From: Solibacillus cecembensis
GTDB lineage: Bacteria; Bacillota; Bacilli; Bacillales_A; Planococcaceae
Reading direction: 5' to 3'
DNA: 64,000 nucleotides
Assembly: GCF_001439635.1 (NCBI RefSeq)
Contig: NZ_LMBZ01000003.1
Location: forward strand, 65,835 to 129,834
A program made the translations under genes and the position numbers. A model generated the notes under the pieces. The model saw nothing but the letters and a program-made list of their open reading frames with translations. It ran no database searches and was not told where the DNA came from. Shown here piece after piece: positions 18,041 through 27,310 of the stretch. How positions within the stretch are numbered: the first letter of the stretch is position 1; the number at the start of each line of letters is the position of its first letter.

Positions 18041-18661
18041 ATGCTTCATCTCGTGCCGGTAAGTATAAATACTTTTATTATTAGAAATGGCGCAAAACAA
18101 ATGGTTCTTTATCCTCAAGTGGAATACTTACATCGACCACAATGGCAGGCGAAGATTAATCATGCAATTGTTGAGCAAACGAGACATCTCATGCTTGAAC
18201 AATATGGAAATATGCCGACAACTGTGGACGAAATGTTGGGGTATTTTGAAATTAAAAATAATCAAAGGCAAGTACTAAGTTTAACGCAATCGAATTATAC
18301 GTATCACAGTCATGCCGCCAATGGAATGAGTTATTTAAAGTCTTTAACATTTGACATGCTGAAGGAACAGATTTGTACGTTAAAGGATTTGTTTATCCCC
18401 AACAGTGATTATATTGCAAGAATTTCGGCGCTTATTCACGAACAAATTAAGCGCCGAAATATCCCGTTAATTAATACGTTTACCGTAATAAAACCAGATC
18501 AAGATTTTTATATTGCGGATAAGACGCTTGTCATTTATTTTCAGTTGTTTGAAATTACACCACATTATTTTGGTTTTCCAATATTTCCGATTTCGGTCTA
18601 TGATTTATCGGATATTATCGATGAAAATGGTCCACTTGGTCGGCTGGCGGAAAACAATTGA
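18041..18661 (+). CDS. DUF3298 (RsiV-like C-terminal domain) protein
   Basis: This 206-residue protein matches the DUF3298 domain that forms the sensing end of the anti-sigma factor RsiV: a central helical segment leads to FYIADKTLVIYFQLFEI and HYFGFPIFPISVYDL. Unlike RsiV it has no membrane anchor, signal peptide or sigma-binding N-terminus, so it is probably cytosolic and not itself an anti-sigma factor. ATG 18041 follows GGGGGTG; an in-frame extension to 17948 has no SD. It ends at a hairpin terminator. In RsiV this domain binds lysozyme; no such role is claimed here. Confidence 0.75.
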   Translation: MLHLVPVSINTFIIRNGAKQMVLYPQVEYLHRPQWQAKINHAIVEQTRHLMLEQYGNMPTTVDEMLGYFEIKNNQRQVLSLTQSNYTYHSHAANGMSYLKSLTFDMLKEQICTLKDLFIPNSDYIARISALIHEQIKRRNIPLINTFTVIKPDQDFYIADKTLVIYFQLFEITPHYFGFPIFPISVYDLSDIIDENGPLGRLAENN

Positions 18662-18695
18662 ACGTGTGAGTGTTGAGTACAAATCAGATTGAAGT

Positions 18696-18730
18696 AAGAT
18701 GGACCATTTTTCATAGTCCATCTTATTTGC
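18696..18730. terminator. Bidirectional terminator after the DUF3298 gene
   Basis: AAGATGGAC and GTCCATCTT form a 9-bp stem with a T-rich loop between two convergent genes. Confidence 0.7.
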
Positions 18731-18745
18731 GTGTAATAAAGTAAG

Positions 18746-19654
18746 TTAAACTATTTCTGCACATGACCAATCCCGCGCATGTTTCAAAGTAATTTCGATA
18801 AACATCTTTAAAGCTGGGGAAATCCATTTATTTTTATGATAGGCGACTTGAGAAAAAATTTGTTGGAAGCCTCCTACACAAGGAATTACTTTTAATGTAC
18901 CTTCTTGAATTTCACCCTTCACAGTCATTAAAGGTAAATAAGAAATACCAAGTCCACTCATTACGCAGCGCTTTATTGCTTCAATACTCCAAAGTTCCAT
19001 TGTGGAGGCAGGTGCAATTCGCTGTTCACGCAAGTACTCTTCAAAAATTCTTCGATAACTGCATTCCTTCTCATTCGTAATTAAACATTCATTTAACTTT
19101 TGATTTTTGTAACGTTCATCTAAAATAGTTAGCGAACAATCAGGGCTTCCTACGAGGACAATTGGTTCGTCCATTAGCGGATGAATAATTAAATCGGAAT
19201 GCTGCATCTGTGGCAACATAACAAATGCAAGGTCAGCATGGCCATTCAGTATTGCTTTTTTGTTATCACCGCAAGTGGCGTTCGTTAAACGGATGCTGAC
19301 ATGTGGAAACTTCTTTCTAAATTCGCTCAATATTGGTTCCAGTCGGTAAACGGTTAAAGATTCAGGAGCCGCAATTTTTAACTCGCCGCGCATTTCTTGC
19401 CCCTCACTCGTAATTCCTTCAATTTTTCCATACGTATCTAAAATTTCTTGCGTATAAGGGAGTAATTTAGTACCGATATCAGTCAAACTAACTTTTCGCC
19501 CCATCCGATTAAATAGCGGTGCACCTAAATGTTCTTCGAGTGCCTGAATATGTGAAGTCACTGTGGACTGCGTGTAACCTAAATGTTCGGCTGCTTGTGT
19601 AAAGCTCCCCATCTCAATGACTTTTCTAAACGTAATAAAATGACGTATTTCCAT
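18746..19654 (-). CDS. LysR-family transcriptional regulator
   Basis: The 302-residue protein has the N-terminal helix-turn-helix (GSFTQAAEHLGYTQSTVTSHI near residues 16-37) and a C-terminal effector domain. It is divergent from the MFS transporter gene at 19813, with 158 nt between starts, and probably controls it. The effector may be the transported compound. It is not closely similar to the LysR at 6237-7148 beyond family features. Confidence 0.9.
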   Translation of the reverse strand: MEIRHFITFRKVIEMGSFTQAAEHLGYTQSTVTSHIQALEEHLGAPLFNRMGRKVSLTDIGTKLLPYTQEILDTYGKIEGITSEGQEMRGELKIAAPESLTVYRLEPILSEFRKKFPHVSIRLTNATCGDNKKAILNGHADLAFVMLPQMQHSDLIIHPLMDEPIVLVGSPDCSLTILDERYKNQKLNECLITNEKECSYRRIFEEYLREQRIAPASTMELWSIEAIKRCVMSGLGISYLPLMTVKGEIQEGTLKVIPCVGGFQQIFSQVAYHKNKWISPALKMFIEITLKHARDWSCAEIV

Positions 19655-19812
19655 CGTTTCACCAACCTTTATTTTCCTTTTGCTTTTATAGTATCAAAAA
19701 AATCAATGGGTCACTTCATAAACTTCAATTTTACTAATGGTTATGCACAAGGTAAAGTTAAGAAAAAGTGGATGGATATTACATTAAAATTATCCATAGG
19801 AAGAGGCGGATT

Positions 19813-21066
19813 ATGAAACGGATTCATTATAGTTGGATTATTCTTACAATAACGTTTTTCTCTATTATTGTAGCTGGAATTGTCATAGCTTCATCAGGCG
19901 TTTTTATTAATGCATTCGAAAATGAATTTGGCTGGGATCGTTCTGTTATTGCACTAGCTTTTGCCATCAGTCTATTTTTATATGGCATATCAGGTCCGTT
20001 CATGGCGGCGTTATTAGAAGTCATTGGTGTAAAGAAAATGATGTTAGTTTCGATGGCAACCTTAATAATGGGGAGCATGCTCACATTAATAATGAGTCAA
20101 TCATGGCACTTAATCGTTATTTGGGGTTTTATTATTGGGCTTGGGGCGAGTCTTTTTTTAACCGTAGTGAGTCCATATGTATCGACTCATTGGTTTGGAA
20201 AAAGAAGAGGACTAGCATTAGGTATCTTGTCTGCAAGCACTGCAACAGGTCAGTTAATTTTACTGCCAGTCCTAGCTACTATTATCAATAATTATTCATG
20301 GCGGTGGGCAATTGGGTTAATTATTATTTTATGTTTCATCATGCTAATCATCATCTTCTTATTTATGAAAAATAGCCCGAAAGATGCGGGGGTTTTTCCA
20401 TATGGCATTGATGAGGAATCACAAGTGAGCGATGAAGGACAGAAGGGAAATCCGATTGTTTTAGCTTTCAAAGGTTTGTTCGTAGCTGTGAAAGCGAAAG
20501 AATTCTGGTTATTAGCCGGTAGTTTTTATATTTGTGGGCTTTCAACGAGCGGTTTAATCGGTACACACTTTGTTTCTTATTGTATGAGTTTTGGAATACC
20601 TCTAGTTACAGCGGCTTCGTTTCTGTCATTTATGGGCATCTTTAATTTAGTGGGAACGACGCTCTCAGGTTGGTTATCCGATCGTTTTGATAATCGGTGG
20701 TTATTATTTTGGTATTACATCCTGAGAGGGGCTTCTTTAGTAATGCTTCCATATTCTTTAATGGAAGGTTCTTTTACTTTGTTAGTAATCTTTACGGTAT
20801 TTTATGGATTAGATTGGATTGCGACGGTACCACCAACGATTGGCATTGCAAGACAAGTTTTCGGTGTCCAAAAGAGTGGGATTATTTATGGATGGATTTT
20901 TGCCTTTCATCAGGCAGGTGCGGCTACTGCGGCATTTGGTGGAGGCCTTATTTATAAATTTTTCGATTCTTACACATGGGCGTTTTTCTTAGCTGGTGTT
21001 TTCTGCGTATTAGCAAGCCTTTTTGTCGTAATGATTAAAAAGCCAACATTACAACCTGCTAGCTGA
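19813..21066 (+). CDS. Major facilitator superfamily transporter
   Basis: The 417-residue protein has about twelve hydrophobic helices, and the A-like loop between helices 2 and 3 is degenerate. The sequence THWFGKRRGLALGI in the first half is typical of the oxalate/formate antiporter-like and monocarboxylate-type MFS families, where this WFxKRRGLA loop is conserved. A central cytoplasmic loop at about residues 200-225 is acidic. ATG 19813 follows AGAGGCGG. A small organic anion is the likeliest substrate, under control of the divergent LysR. Confidence 0.85.
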   Translation: MKRIHYSWIILTITFFSIIVAGIVIASSGVFINAFENEFGWDRSVIALAFAISLFLYGISGPFMAALLEVIGVKKMMLVSMATLIMGSMLTLIMSQSWHLIVIWGFIIGLGASLFLTVVSPYVSTHWFGKRRGLALGILSASTATGQLILLPVLATIINNYSWRWAIGLIIILCFIMLIIIFLFMKNSPKDAGVFPYGIDEESQVSDEGQKGNPIVLAFKGLFVAVKAKEFWLLAGSFYICGLSTSGLIGTHFVSYCMSFGIPLVTAASFLSFMGIFNLVGTTLSGWLSDRFDNRWLLFWYYILRGASLVMLPYSLMEGSFTLLVIFTVFYGLDWIATVPPTIGIARQVFGVQKSGIIYGWIFAFHQAGAATAAFGGGLIYKFFDSYTWAFFLAGVFCVLASLFVVMIKKPTLQPAS

Positions 21067-21173
21067 ATAAAGTAGGCGTAAATTTCGCCGAGTAAATATG
21101 TATCTGCATAAGTTCTCCATAATTATTCGATATAATAATATGATGATTTGGTAAAGGGGGCGCTAATAGTAGA

Positions 21174-22535
21174 GTGAATAAAATATCGACAAAATTAGCC
21201 ACTTATTTTTTTATTGTGGTACTTATCATGGATTTCTTTTTAATGTTTTATTTGCATCGAAATATTATCAACTCGAAAGTAGACGAAGAATTTGAGACAC
21301 TGCTAGCTAATGGTGCCAATCATCGTGATGTATTAATGGAGCATTATTCGGATACGACAATTAAGCATATCGTCTTAATGGAAAAGGATGCGAATCGTGA
21401 AGTTATCATCACCAATCAACAAGGTGCGGTATTAGGAAAATCGGATATAAATGTTGCACTTCTTGAACAACTAAATCTACGCCTTACAGACTTACAAGTG
21501 GAAAAAGATAAAATTTTAGTTTCGAATTGGCGTGACTCTCCTTATATTGTGAGTGCCCATCCGTACGTTATCACTCCAAAGCAATCCGGCTATGTAATTA
21601 TGTTTTTTAGTACGAGTGCCATTAATGGGATGGTAGCAGATTTGACGATGCATTTTGCCATAGCAGGTGTGACAAGTTTTATTGTGTTATTTATTGTTTA
21701 CGCAGTGTTGTCCAAAGTCATTACGCGACCGTTAATTCATATGAAAGAGGCGACTGAAAAATTAAGTGAAGGCAATTTTCAAGTTCGTCTTTCGGTTAAC
21801 AGTAAAGACGAGCTGGGGGAATTGGCAGGATCCATTCAGAAATTGGCGAATGATCTAGAACGTTTAAAATTGGAACGAAATGAATTTCTTGCTTCAATTT
21901 CGCATGAATTAAGTACACCTTTGACTTATTTAATTGGCTATTCAAAAGTAATGTCGAGGGGCAATTTGACGGAACAAGAGCGACAACAGTATCTTGAAAT
22001 TATTGTTGAAGAGTCTAACCGAATGAAAGAGCTTATGAAAAACTTATTAGATTTGGCTAGGATGGACGAGAATTCCTTTACTGTAAAGAAAGCGTTTTTT
22101 GCGGCACGTCCTTTTTTTGATGGAATATATAAGCTTGTTGAGCCTTCTTTTGCTATGAAAAATATGAAGCTCACTTTGCACTGTGAGGGAGAATATCAAC
22201 TATTTGCTGATGCGTTACGGCTCGAGCAAATTGTTATTAATTTATTGGATAATGCGTTGAACTATTCAGATGAACAGTCTGAGGTTATTTTGCACGTCAG
22301 TCAAAATGAAGAAAAGACCATTATTTCAGTAATGGATTCGGGTATAGGCATCCCTGCTAATGAGATTGATTTTATTTTTGAAAAGTTATACCGCGTCGAA
22401 AAATCACGGTCACGCGCTTTTGGTGGTTCAGGCATTGGGCTGTCTGTTGTAAAGGAACTTGTTGAAGCACATGGCGGTACAATTGAAGTCAAAAGTAAGC
22501 GCGGCAAGGGGAGCACATTTACAATAACGATTTAA
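21174..22535 (+). CDS. Sensor histidine kinase (copper operon)
   Basis: This 453-residue membrane kinase starts at GTG 21174 (AAAGGGGG lies 13 nt upstream, somewhat far). Two transmembrane helices (about 10-28 and 158-180) flank an extracytoplasmic sensor of about 125 residues. HAMP, then a HisKA domain with H244 in SHELSTPL (Ser replaces the usual Arg), an N box (NLLDNALNYS), DSGIGIP and GGSGIGL follow. The partner response regulator begins 20 nt downstream. The kinase-before-regulator order is less common than the reverse. The neighbouring multicopper oxidase suggests sensing of metal or envelope redox stress, an inference. Confidence 0.9.
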   Translation: MNKISTKLATYFFIVVLIMDFFLMFYLHRNIINSKVDEEFETLLANGANHRDVLMEHYSDTTIKHIVLMEKDANREVIITNQQGAVLGKSDINVALLEQLNLRLTDLQVEKDKILVSNWRDSPYIVSAHPYVITPKQSGYVIMFFSTSAINGMVADLTMHFAIAGVTSFIVLFIVYAVLSKVITRPLIHMKEATEKLSEGNFQVRLSVNSKDELGELAGSIQKLANDLERLKLERNEFLASISHELSTPLTYLIGYSKVMSRGNLTEQERQQYLEIIVEESNRMKELMKNLLDLARMDENSFTVKKAFFAARPFFDGIYKLVEPSFAMKNMKLTLHCEGEYQLFADALRLEQIVINLLDNALNYSDEQSEVILHVSQNEEKTIISVMDSGIGIPANEIDFIFEKLYRVEKSRSRAFGGSGIGLSVVKELVEAHGGTIEVKSKRGKGSTFTITI

Positions 22536-22555
22536 TGGGAGGCTAGAGAGTTTAC

Positions 22556-23233
22556 ATGCAAACGATTTTATTAGTTGATGACGAGCAAAGAATGTTGGAC
22601 TTGGTGGCATTATTTCTCGAACCTCATGGCTATCAATGCATTAAAGTAACGGGTGGTAAGAAGGCTATTGAAACATTAAAGAAATCAAAAATCGACCTTG
22701 TTTTACTAGATGTGATGATGCCAGAAATGGATGGGTGGGAAGTTTGTGAAGCCATTCGTGAATTTTCAAATGTACCGATAATTTTGCTAACAGCGAGATC
22801 AGATAAGTTTGATTTAGTGAAAGGTTTGAATACAGGAGCGGATGATTATGTGACCAAGCCATTTGATGAAGGGGAATTGGTGGCAAGAGTCAATGCGCTC
22901 CTACGCCGAGTCACTCAAGATACATCAGGGAAAGAACAAATACAATATCAGGATTTTTCTTTAAATACAGAGGCATACGCTCTAAATTACAAAGACTTAA
23001 CTGCACAGCTCACATTAAAGGAATTTTTGATTATAAAGGCATTAATTTCTAGACCAGCAAAGACGTTTACACGGGAAGAGCTTATAGAAAGCGGATGGGC
23101 ATTTGATACGTATACAGATGTGCGCACAGTGGATTCACATATTCGCAATTTACGAGAAAAACTACGAAACGCTGGATTTCCCATTGATGAGTTCCTTAAA
23201 ACCGTGTGGGGAATCGGTTATAAATGGAGTTGA
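22556..23233 (+). CDS. OmpR/PhoB-family response regulator (copper operon)
   Basis: The 225-residue regulator has a receiver domain with the acidic pair DD near residues 8-9, phosphoacceptor D52 in LLDVMMPEMDGWE, the conserved threonine in LLTAR and lysine in TKPFDEGEL, then a C-terminal winged helix of the OmpR type ending in VWGIGYKWS. It is the cognate partner of the kinase just upstream and probably activates this operon. Start ATG 22556 follows GGGAGG within 14 nt. Confidence 0.92.
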   Translation: MQTILLVDDEQRMLDLVALFLEPHGYQCIKVTGGKKAIETLKKSKIDLVLLDVMMPEMDGWEVCEAIREFSNVPIILLTARSDKFDLVKGLNTGADDYVTKPFDEGELVARVNALLRRVTQDTSGKEQIQYQDFSLNTEAYALNYKDLTAQLTLKEFLIIKALISRPAKTFTREELIESGWAFDTYTDVRTVDSHIRNLREKLRNAGFPIDEFLKTVWGIGYKWS

Positions 23234-23269
23234 AGTATCAATAAATAAATGCAAAAAGGTGGTTTTTAC

Positions 23270-23998
23270 ATGTATAGTTGGCTGTCCCAAATAAGTCAAA
23301 CCATTAGTGGACCGGTTTCTACATTTTTACACTCGTATGAGCATTCGCCAATTATTATTGCAATCTTACTTGGATTAATTGGCGCATTGGCACCATGTCA
23401 GATCACAGGAAATATGAGTGCTATTACATTATACGGAAATCGCGCTATACAAATGGAAAACAACTGGAAAGAAATTATTGCCTTTATGTCCGGTAAAGTT
23501 TTTGTCTACACGTCCATTGGATTGCTCGCTTGGATTTTCGGGCAGACATTTGAGACAAAGCTGACAGAATATTTTCCGGTATTTCGCAAAGCAATGGGAC
23601 CGCTGTTAATCATAACAGGAATGATCCTCCTCAGAATTCTAAATTTGCGATTTCTTGACGGTATTTCAAAGCATATACCCAAAGGTTTAAAGAAAGGAAA
23701 AATCGGGTCCTTTTTACTTGGAACTGGCTTTGCTATGGCATTTTGCCCAACGATGTTTGTACTTTTCTTTGTGTGGCTAATGCCAACCGTCATCACCACA
23801 TCTTACGGCCTTGTATTACCTGCTATATTTGGCATTATGACGTCTTTACCGCTGCTCATCATATTAGGGTTAATTTGGTATTTTGGCGTAAGAGGGCACA
23901 TCATGAAAAAGAGTATGAAGCTAGGAAGGCTAATTCAAAAAATTGCTGGCGTGATCCTAATTATCATTGGGATATTGGATACAATTACATATTGGTGA
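23270..23998 (+). CDS. DsbD/CcdA-like (DsbD_2 type) polytopic membrane protein
   Basis: A 242-residue protein with about six membrane helices. The first half contains GALAPCQITGNMSA and the second GFAMAFCPTMFVLFF, symmetry-related Cys-Pro elements seen in the transmembrane domain of DsbD/CcdA reductant conductors. In that family a cysteine pair carries electrons across the membrane for thiol reduction or metal-protein maturation. ATG 23270 follows AAAGGTGG. It lies between the two-component pair and the multicopper oxidase, so a role in copper protein assembly or copper export is plausible but unproven. Confidence 0.8.
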   Translation: MYSWLSQISQTISGPVSTFLHSYEHSPIIIAILLGLIGALAPCQITGNMSAITLYGNRAIQMENNWKEIIAFMSGKVFVYTSIGLLAWIFGQTFETKLTEYFPVFRKAMGPLLIITGMILLRILNLRFLDGISKHIPKGLKKGKIGSFLLGTGFAMAFCPTMFVLFFVWLMPTVITTSYGLVLPAIFGIMTSLPLLIILGLIWYFGVRGHIMKKSMKLGRLIQKIAGVILIIIGILDTITYW

Positions 23999-24033
23999 AA
24001 ATGAGTTTTCATCTCCATAAATTCTCCTTATTT

Positions 24034-24060
24034 ATTTGTTACATTTTAAATGTAACAAAT
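24034..24060. promoter_or_regulatory. Perfect inverted repeat abutting the multicopper oxidase SD
   Basis: ATTTGTTACATT and AATGTAACAAAT form a perfect 12-bp inverted repeat around TTA, ending 3 nt before the SD AGGAGG. It could be an operator with TACA/TGTA half sites, as in CopY/BlaI-like repressors, or an RNA hairpin regulating translation. There is no T-run, so it is not a standard terminator. Confidence 0.6.
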
Positions 24061-24076
24061 TATGAGGAGGAAAATG

Positions 24077-25606
24077 ATGAAATCAAAGATATTGATTACA
24101 GGATTATTGCTTAGTGCTGCAATTATCGGAGGTTGTAGTGCGGGTGGTTCAGGCGCGAAAGACACAATGGACCATAGCAAAATGGATCACAGTAATATGT
24201 CCGAGGAAGAAATGCAGCAGATGAACGGCGAAATGGAGAGCAGCGAAATGGAGAACGGTCATATGAGCCACACAAATCCACTCGCATTAAATGATTCAAC
24301 TGGTGAAAATGAGTTGGCGCTCCCTCCATTACTTAAACCTCAAGAAGGTGAAGAAAATATTTATACAATTACCGCGCAAATTGGTGAAACGGAAATTTTT
24401 GATGGTATTCAAACAAAAACATTGGGCTATAATGGATCATTTTTAGGGCCTGTCATTCAAGTAAATGAGGGCGAGAACGTTACATTTAGAACAAAAAATG
24501 AATTGGATGAAACAACAACATTTCATTGGCACGGAGTTGATATTCCTGGTACAGGCGATGGTGGCCCACATAATTATGTAGAACCTGGCCAATCGAAGGA
24601 TATTAAATTTACGGTCAATCAAGAAGCAGCTACGTTATGGTTTCATCCACATCCTGAAGGGGCAACAGCAGAACAAGTCTACCAAGGGTTAGCAGGATTG
24701 ATTTATGTGGAGGATGCGAGATCGAAAACACTTGATTTACCAAATGAATACGGCATCAATGATTTTCCGTTAATTTTCCAAGATAAACAGTTCGATGACA
24801 ATAAACAATTAAATTACAAATTAGCGCATAATGAAGATGGGGCGATTGGTGATACGTTATTAATAAATGGCACAATCAATCCGAAGCTTACAGTTGGTCA
24901 GGAGAAGGTGCGTTTACGTTTAGTAAATGGTTCCAACGCGCGGAATTATACGTATCGATTGAATACGGGGGACGAATTCCAACAAATTGCAACGGATGGT
25001 GGTCTTATTAATAAGCCAAATAAGTTGCGTGAAATTACTTTAACACCAGGTGAACGGGCTGAAATTATTATTGATTTTTCGAAATATGATGCAGCTAGTG
25101 ATATTGCACTTCTAAATGAAAGTGGCGCGATCTTATTACCATTTACTATTGATGAACAAAAATCTAGCAACCCAAGTAACATTCCAACTAATTTGAATGA
25201 CTATATGGTTACGGATGAAGAAAGAAAATTGCCGGTATCTAAGAAACTTGAGCTTTTCGGGATGGGCAACATGGTCGCGATTAATAATAAGCAATTTGAT
25301 ATGAATCGAATCGATTTTACACAAAAACAAGGTGAAACGGAAATATGGGAAATTTACAATAAGTCAGATATGATGGGTGGCATGACGCATCCATTCCATA
25401 TTCACGGGACACAGTTTAAAATCGTATCAATAGATGACCAAGAACCACCAGCGAGCGAGCAAGGATGGAAAGATACGATCGCAATTGACGCGGGAGAAAC
25501 ATTCAAGTTAGCTGTGAAGTTCAATAACAAAGGGGTTTATATGTTCCACTGTCACATTCTTGAACACGAAGAAAACGGAATGATGGGGCAGGTTGAGGTA
25601 AATTAA
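24077..25606 (+). CDS. Multicopper oxidase lipoprotein
   Basis: A 509-residue laccase-like enzyme. A signal peptide with lipobox IIGGC places the lipid-modified Cys at residue 20. A Met/His-rich tract follows (MDHSKMDHSNM and further Met-rich repeats), probably a copper-binding lure. The four copper-ligand clusters are complete: HWH (150-152), HPH (190-192), HPFHIH (438-443) and HCH...H...M (491-502), giving type 1, 2 and 3 sites. It should oxidise Cu(I) or phenols outside the membrane. ATG 24077 is preferred for its 7-nt spacing from AGGAGG. It is the last gene of the two-component/DsbD-like operon. Confidence 0.92.
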   Translation: MKSKILITGLLLSAAIIGGCSAGGSGAKDTMDHSKMDHSNMSEEEMQQMNGEMESSEMENGHMSHTNPLALNDSTGENELALPPLLKPQEGEENIYTITAQIGETEIFDGIQTKTLGYNGSFLGPVIQVNEGENVTFRTKNELDETTTFHWHGVDIPGTGDGGPHNYVEPGQSKDIKFTVNQEAATLWFHPHPEGATAEQVYQGLAGLIYVEDARSKTLDLPNEYGINDFPLIFQDKQFDDNKQLNYKLAHNEDGAIGDTLLINGTINPKLTVGQEKVRLRLVNGSNARNYTYRLNTGDEFQQIATDGGLINKPNKLREITLTPGERAEIIIDFSKYDAASDIALLNESGAILLPFTIDEQKSSNPSNIPTNLNDYMVTDEERKLPVSKKLELFGMGNMVAINNKQFDMNRIDFTQKQGETEIWEIYNKSDMMGGMTHPFHIHGTQFKIVSIDDQEPPASEQGWKDTIAIDAGETFKLAVKFNNKGVYMFHCHILEHEENGMMGQVEVN

Positions 25607-25611
25607 TAAAG

Positions 25612-25646
25612 AAGGTCCGAACTGAAATAGGTTCGGGCTTGTTTTG
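25612..25646 (+). terminator. Terminator of the copper operon
   Basis: GTCCGAAC and GTTCGGGC form a stem with one G-U pair and run into a T-rich tract. Confidence 0.75.
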
Positions 25647-25751
25647 ATTGTCAGATGAATTTATTAAATTTTATCCACTTTTTAAAGAGTTGACATGTTA
25701 TTTAATGTTAAAAAAATCCTTGACTTTATATTGTCCAACCTGCATATTATA

Positions 25752-25772
25752 AGAGACTGAACGGTATCTTTT
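25752..25772. promoter_or_regulatory. TetR operator-like motif, copy 1
   Basis: The 21-nt motif AGAGACTGAACGGTATCTTT plus T reappears with two changes at 26411-26431. Its core ACTGAACGGT is an imperfect palindrome of the kind bound by TetR-family repressors. It lies just upstream of the tetR SD, downstream of TTGACT at 25720, in autorepression position. Confidence 0.65.
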
Positions 25773-25783
25773 GGAGGGTGGAA

Positions 25784-26386
25784 ATGAAAAAAGGTGAATT
25801 AACAAGACGTACGATTATCCGAAAATCAGCTATAATTTTTAACCAAAAAGGCTATATGACAACGACGATGAATGACATTATTCAAGAAACAACTATTCAA
25901 AAAGGGGGGATCTACCGACACTTTAAAGATAAAGAGCAACTGATGGTTGAGTCTTTTCATTACTCTACTGAAATGATGCGCAATCATTTAATGACGAGTG
26001 TTTCAAAACAAGAACATGCAGCGGATAAATTAATCGCATTTGTAGAGACCTTTTTACAATTAAGTGAAGGAGAACCGATAGTAGGTGGATGTCCTATTTT
26101 TAACGCAGCAATAGAAATGGATGATTTAGAAGGAAGTGCTTTATTGCCATCAATTAATGCGGCAATGGATATGCTAATTAAATGGATGGTGAAAATTATA
26201 GAGGATGGTATTCAGCAACAGGAGTTGAAGCCATTATTACAACCATACGAGACAGCGATTTATATTGTATCAACATTAGAAGGTGGTCTTGTATTAGACC
26301 GACTAAAAAAAGAGGGGCAAATAACGAAAATTATCATAAATAATTTAAAGAAATATATTTCAATGATTGAAACTGAGCGGCAATAA
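25784..26386 (+). CDS. TetR/AcrR-family transcriptional regulator
   Basis: The 200-residue regulator has an N-terminal helix-turn-helix (GYMTTTMNDIIQETTIQKGGIYRHFKDKE at about 22-50, in parts typical of TetR) and a C-terminal ligand domain of the TetR_C type found in YxaF/LmrA-like proteins. ATG 25784 follows GGAGGGTG. A shared operator-like motif lies before this gene and before the hydrolase that follows, so it probably represses both until an organic ligand binds. Confidence 0.9.
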   Translation: MKKGELTRRTIIRKSAIIFNQKGYMTTTMNDIIQETTIQKGGIYRHFKDKEQLMVESFHYSTEMMRNHLMTSVSKQEHAADKLIAFVETFLQLSEGEPIVGGCPIFNAAIEMDDLEGSALLPSINAAMDMLIKWMVKIIEDGIQQQELKPLLQPYETAIYIVSTLEGGLVLDRLKKEGQITKIIINNLKKYISMIETERQ

Positions 26387-26410
26387 AGCCGTCTTTTTTT
26401 ACACTATAAA

Positions 26411-26431
26411 AGGGACTGAAAGGTATCTTTT
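26411..26431. promoter_or_regulatory. TetR operator-like motif, copy 2
   Basis: AGGGACTGAAAGGTATCTTT repeats the motif found at 25752-25772 and sits at the same distance from the SD of the hydrolase gene. Two sites in matching positions support direct control of both genes by the TetR protein. Confidence 0.65.
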
Positions 26432-26444
26432 TGAGGAGGTTATT

Positions 26445-27299
26445 ATGAAATATTTAATATTCATTGCTTTTGTAGGAGTTATTTTGATTTTGAGGAGCGC
26501 TATTATTCGTCATATTTTTACGCCGAAACGAAAAGCTGAAAAAGTGCAACCGAGCTCGCCGTATGAAACAATTGAAATGGAATTGGATAGTGGGACAATT
26601 CGAGGTTGGCTCATTAAAAGTGAGAGGGCAAAGGGGTGCTTTTTACTTGTACACGGCTGGGGCTCTAATAAGTCAGACATGTTGCGGTATGCCGACCCGC
26701 TACTAGCTAACGGGTATGATGTAATTATTGTGGATGTTCTTGGTCATGGGCAAAGTGAATTCATCCACAAACAAGTGAGTATTGCATCGTTTGTCCAAAG
26801 CATAACTTCAACGATTGATTATGTGCGCGAGAGGTCAGATATTAATAGTAAAGCGATCTATATTTTAGGGCATTCAATGGGTGGGATAGCAGCGAGTATT
26901 GTAAATGCAACCGATTTGAGAATACAAGCACTGATAACTGATTCAATGCCGACATCATTAAAGAGTATTAGTAACTCAATGGCTGACAAAGTAAAACTTC
27001 CTTATATTCCGTTTGGCTGGCTATTTGTCAGTTGGTTTTTATTACGCGGAGGTGTGTTTCTAAAAGCGAGAAGAGAATGGTGTCTAGAGGAAATATTAAA
27101 AAATCAAAAGTCCCCAGCACTTGCCATACACTCAAATTTGGATAAAAAAGTACCAATTTCAAATGTGGAGATACTATTAAAAGCTAGTAACTTTAAGCGA
27201 GTCATAAAAGTGGAAACGAAGGGCCACCATAATTGTGTGAAAGATGATTGCTTTTGGGAGAATATTTTTCATTTTATTTCAAACAACGAAAAGGTTTAA
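26445..27299 (+). CDS. Membrane-anchored alpha/beta hydrolase
   Basis: The 284-residue protein begins with one hydrophobic helix (residues 2-20), then an alpha/beta hydrolase fold. HGWGS forms the oxyanion loop, the nucleophile is S144 in GHSMGG, an acid lies in the HSNLDKKVP segment, and the histidine is in KGHHNCV. Such proteins (YfhM/BEM46-like) act as lipases or esterases of unknown substrate. ATG 26445 follows GAGGAGG. It is the second gene of the TetR unit and carries its own operator-like motif. Confidence 0.82.
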   Translation: MKYLIFIAFVGVILILRSAIIRHIFTPKRKAEKVQPSSPYETIEMELDSGTIRGWLIKSERAKGCFLLVHGWGSNKSDMLRYADPLLANGYDVIIVDVLGHGQSEFIHKQVSIASFVQSITSTIDYVRERSDINSKAIYILGHSMGGIAASIVNATDLRIQALITDSMPTSLKSISNSMADKVKLPYIPFGWLFVSWFLLRGGVFLKARREWCLEEILKNQKSPALAIHSNLDKKVPISNVEILLKASNFKRVIKVETKGHHNCVKDDCFWENIFHFISNNEKV

Positions 27300-27310
27300 C
27301 TAAAAATAAC

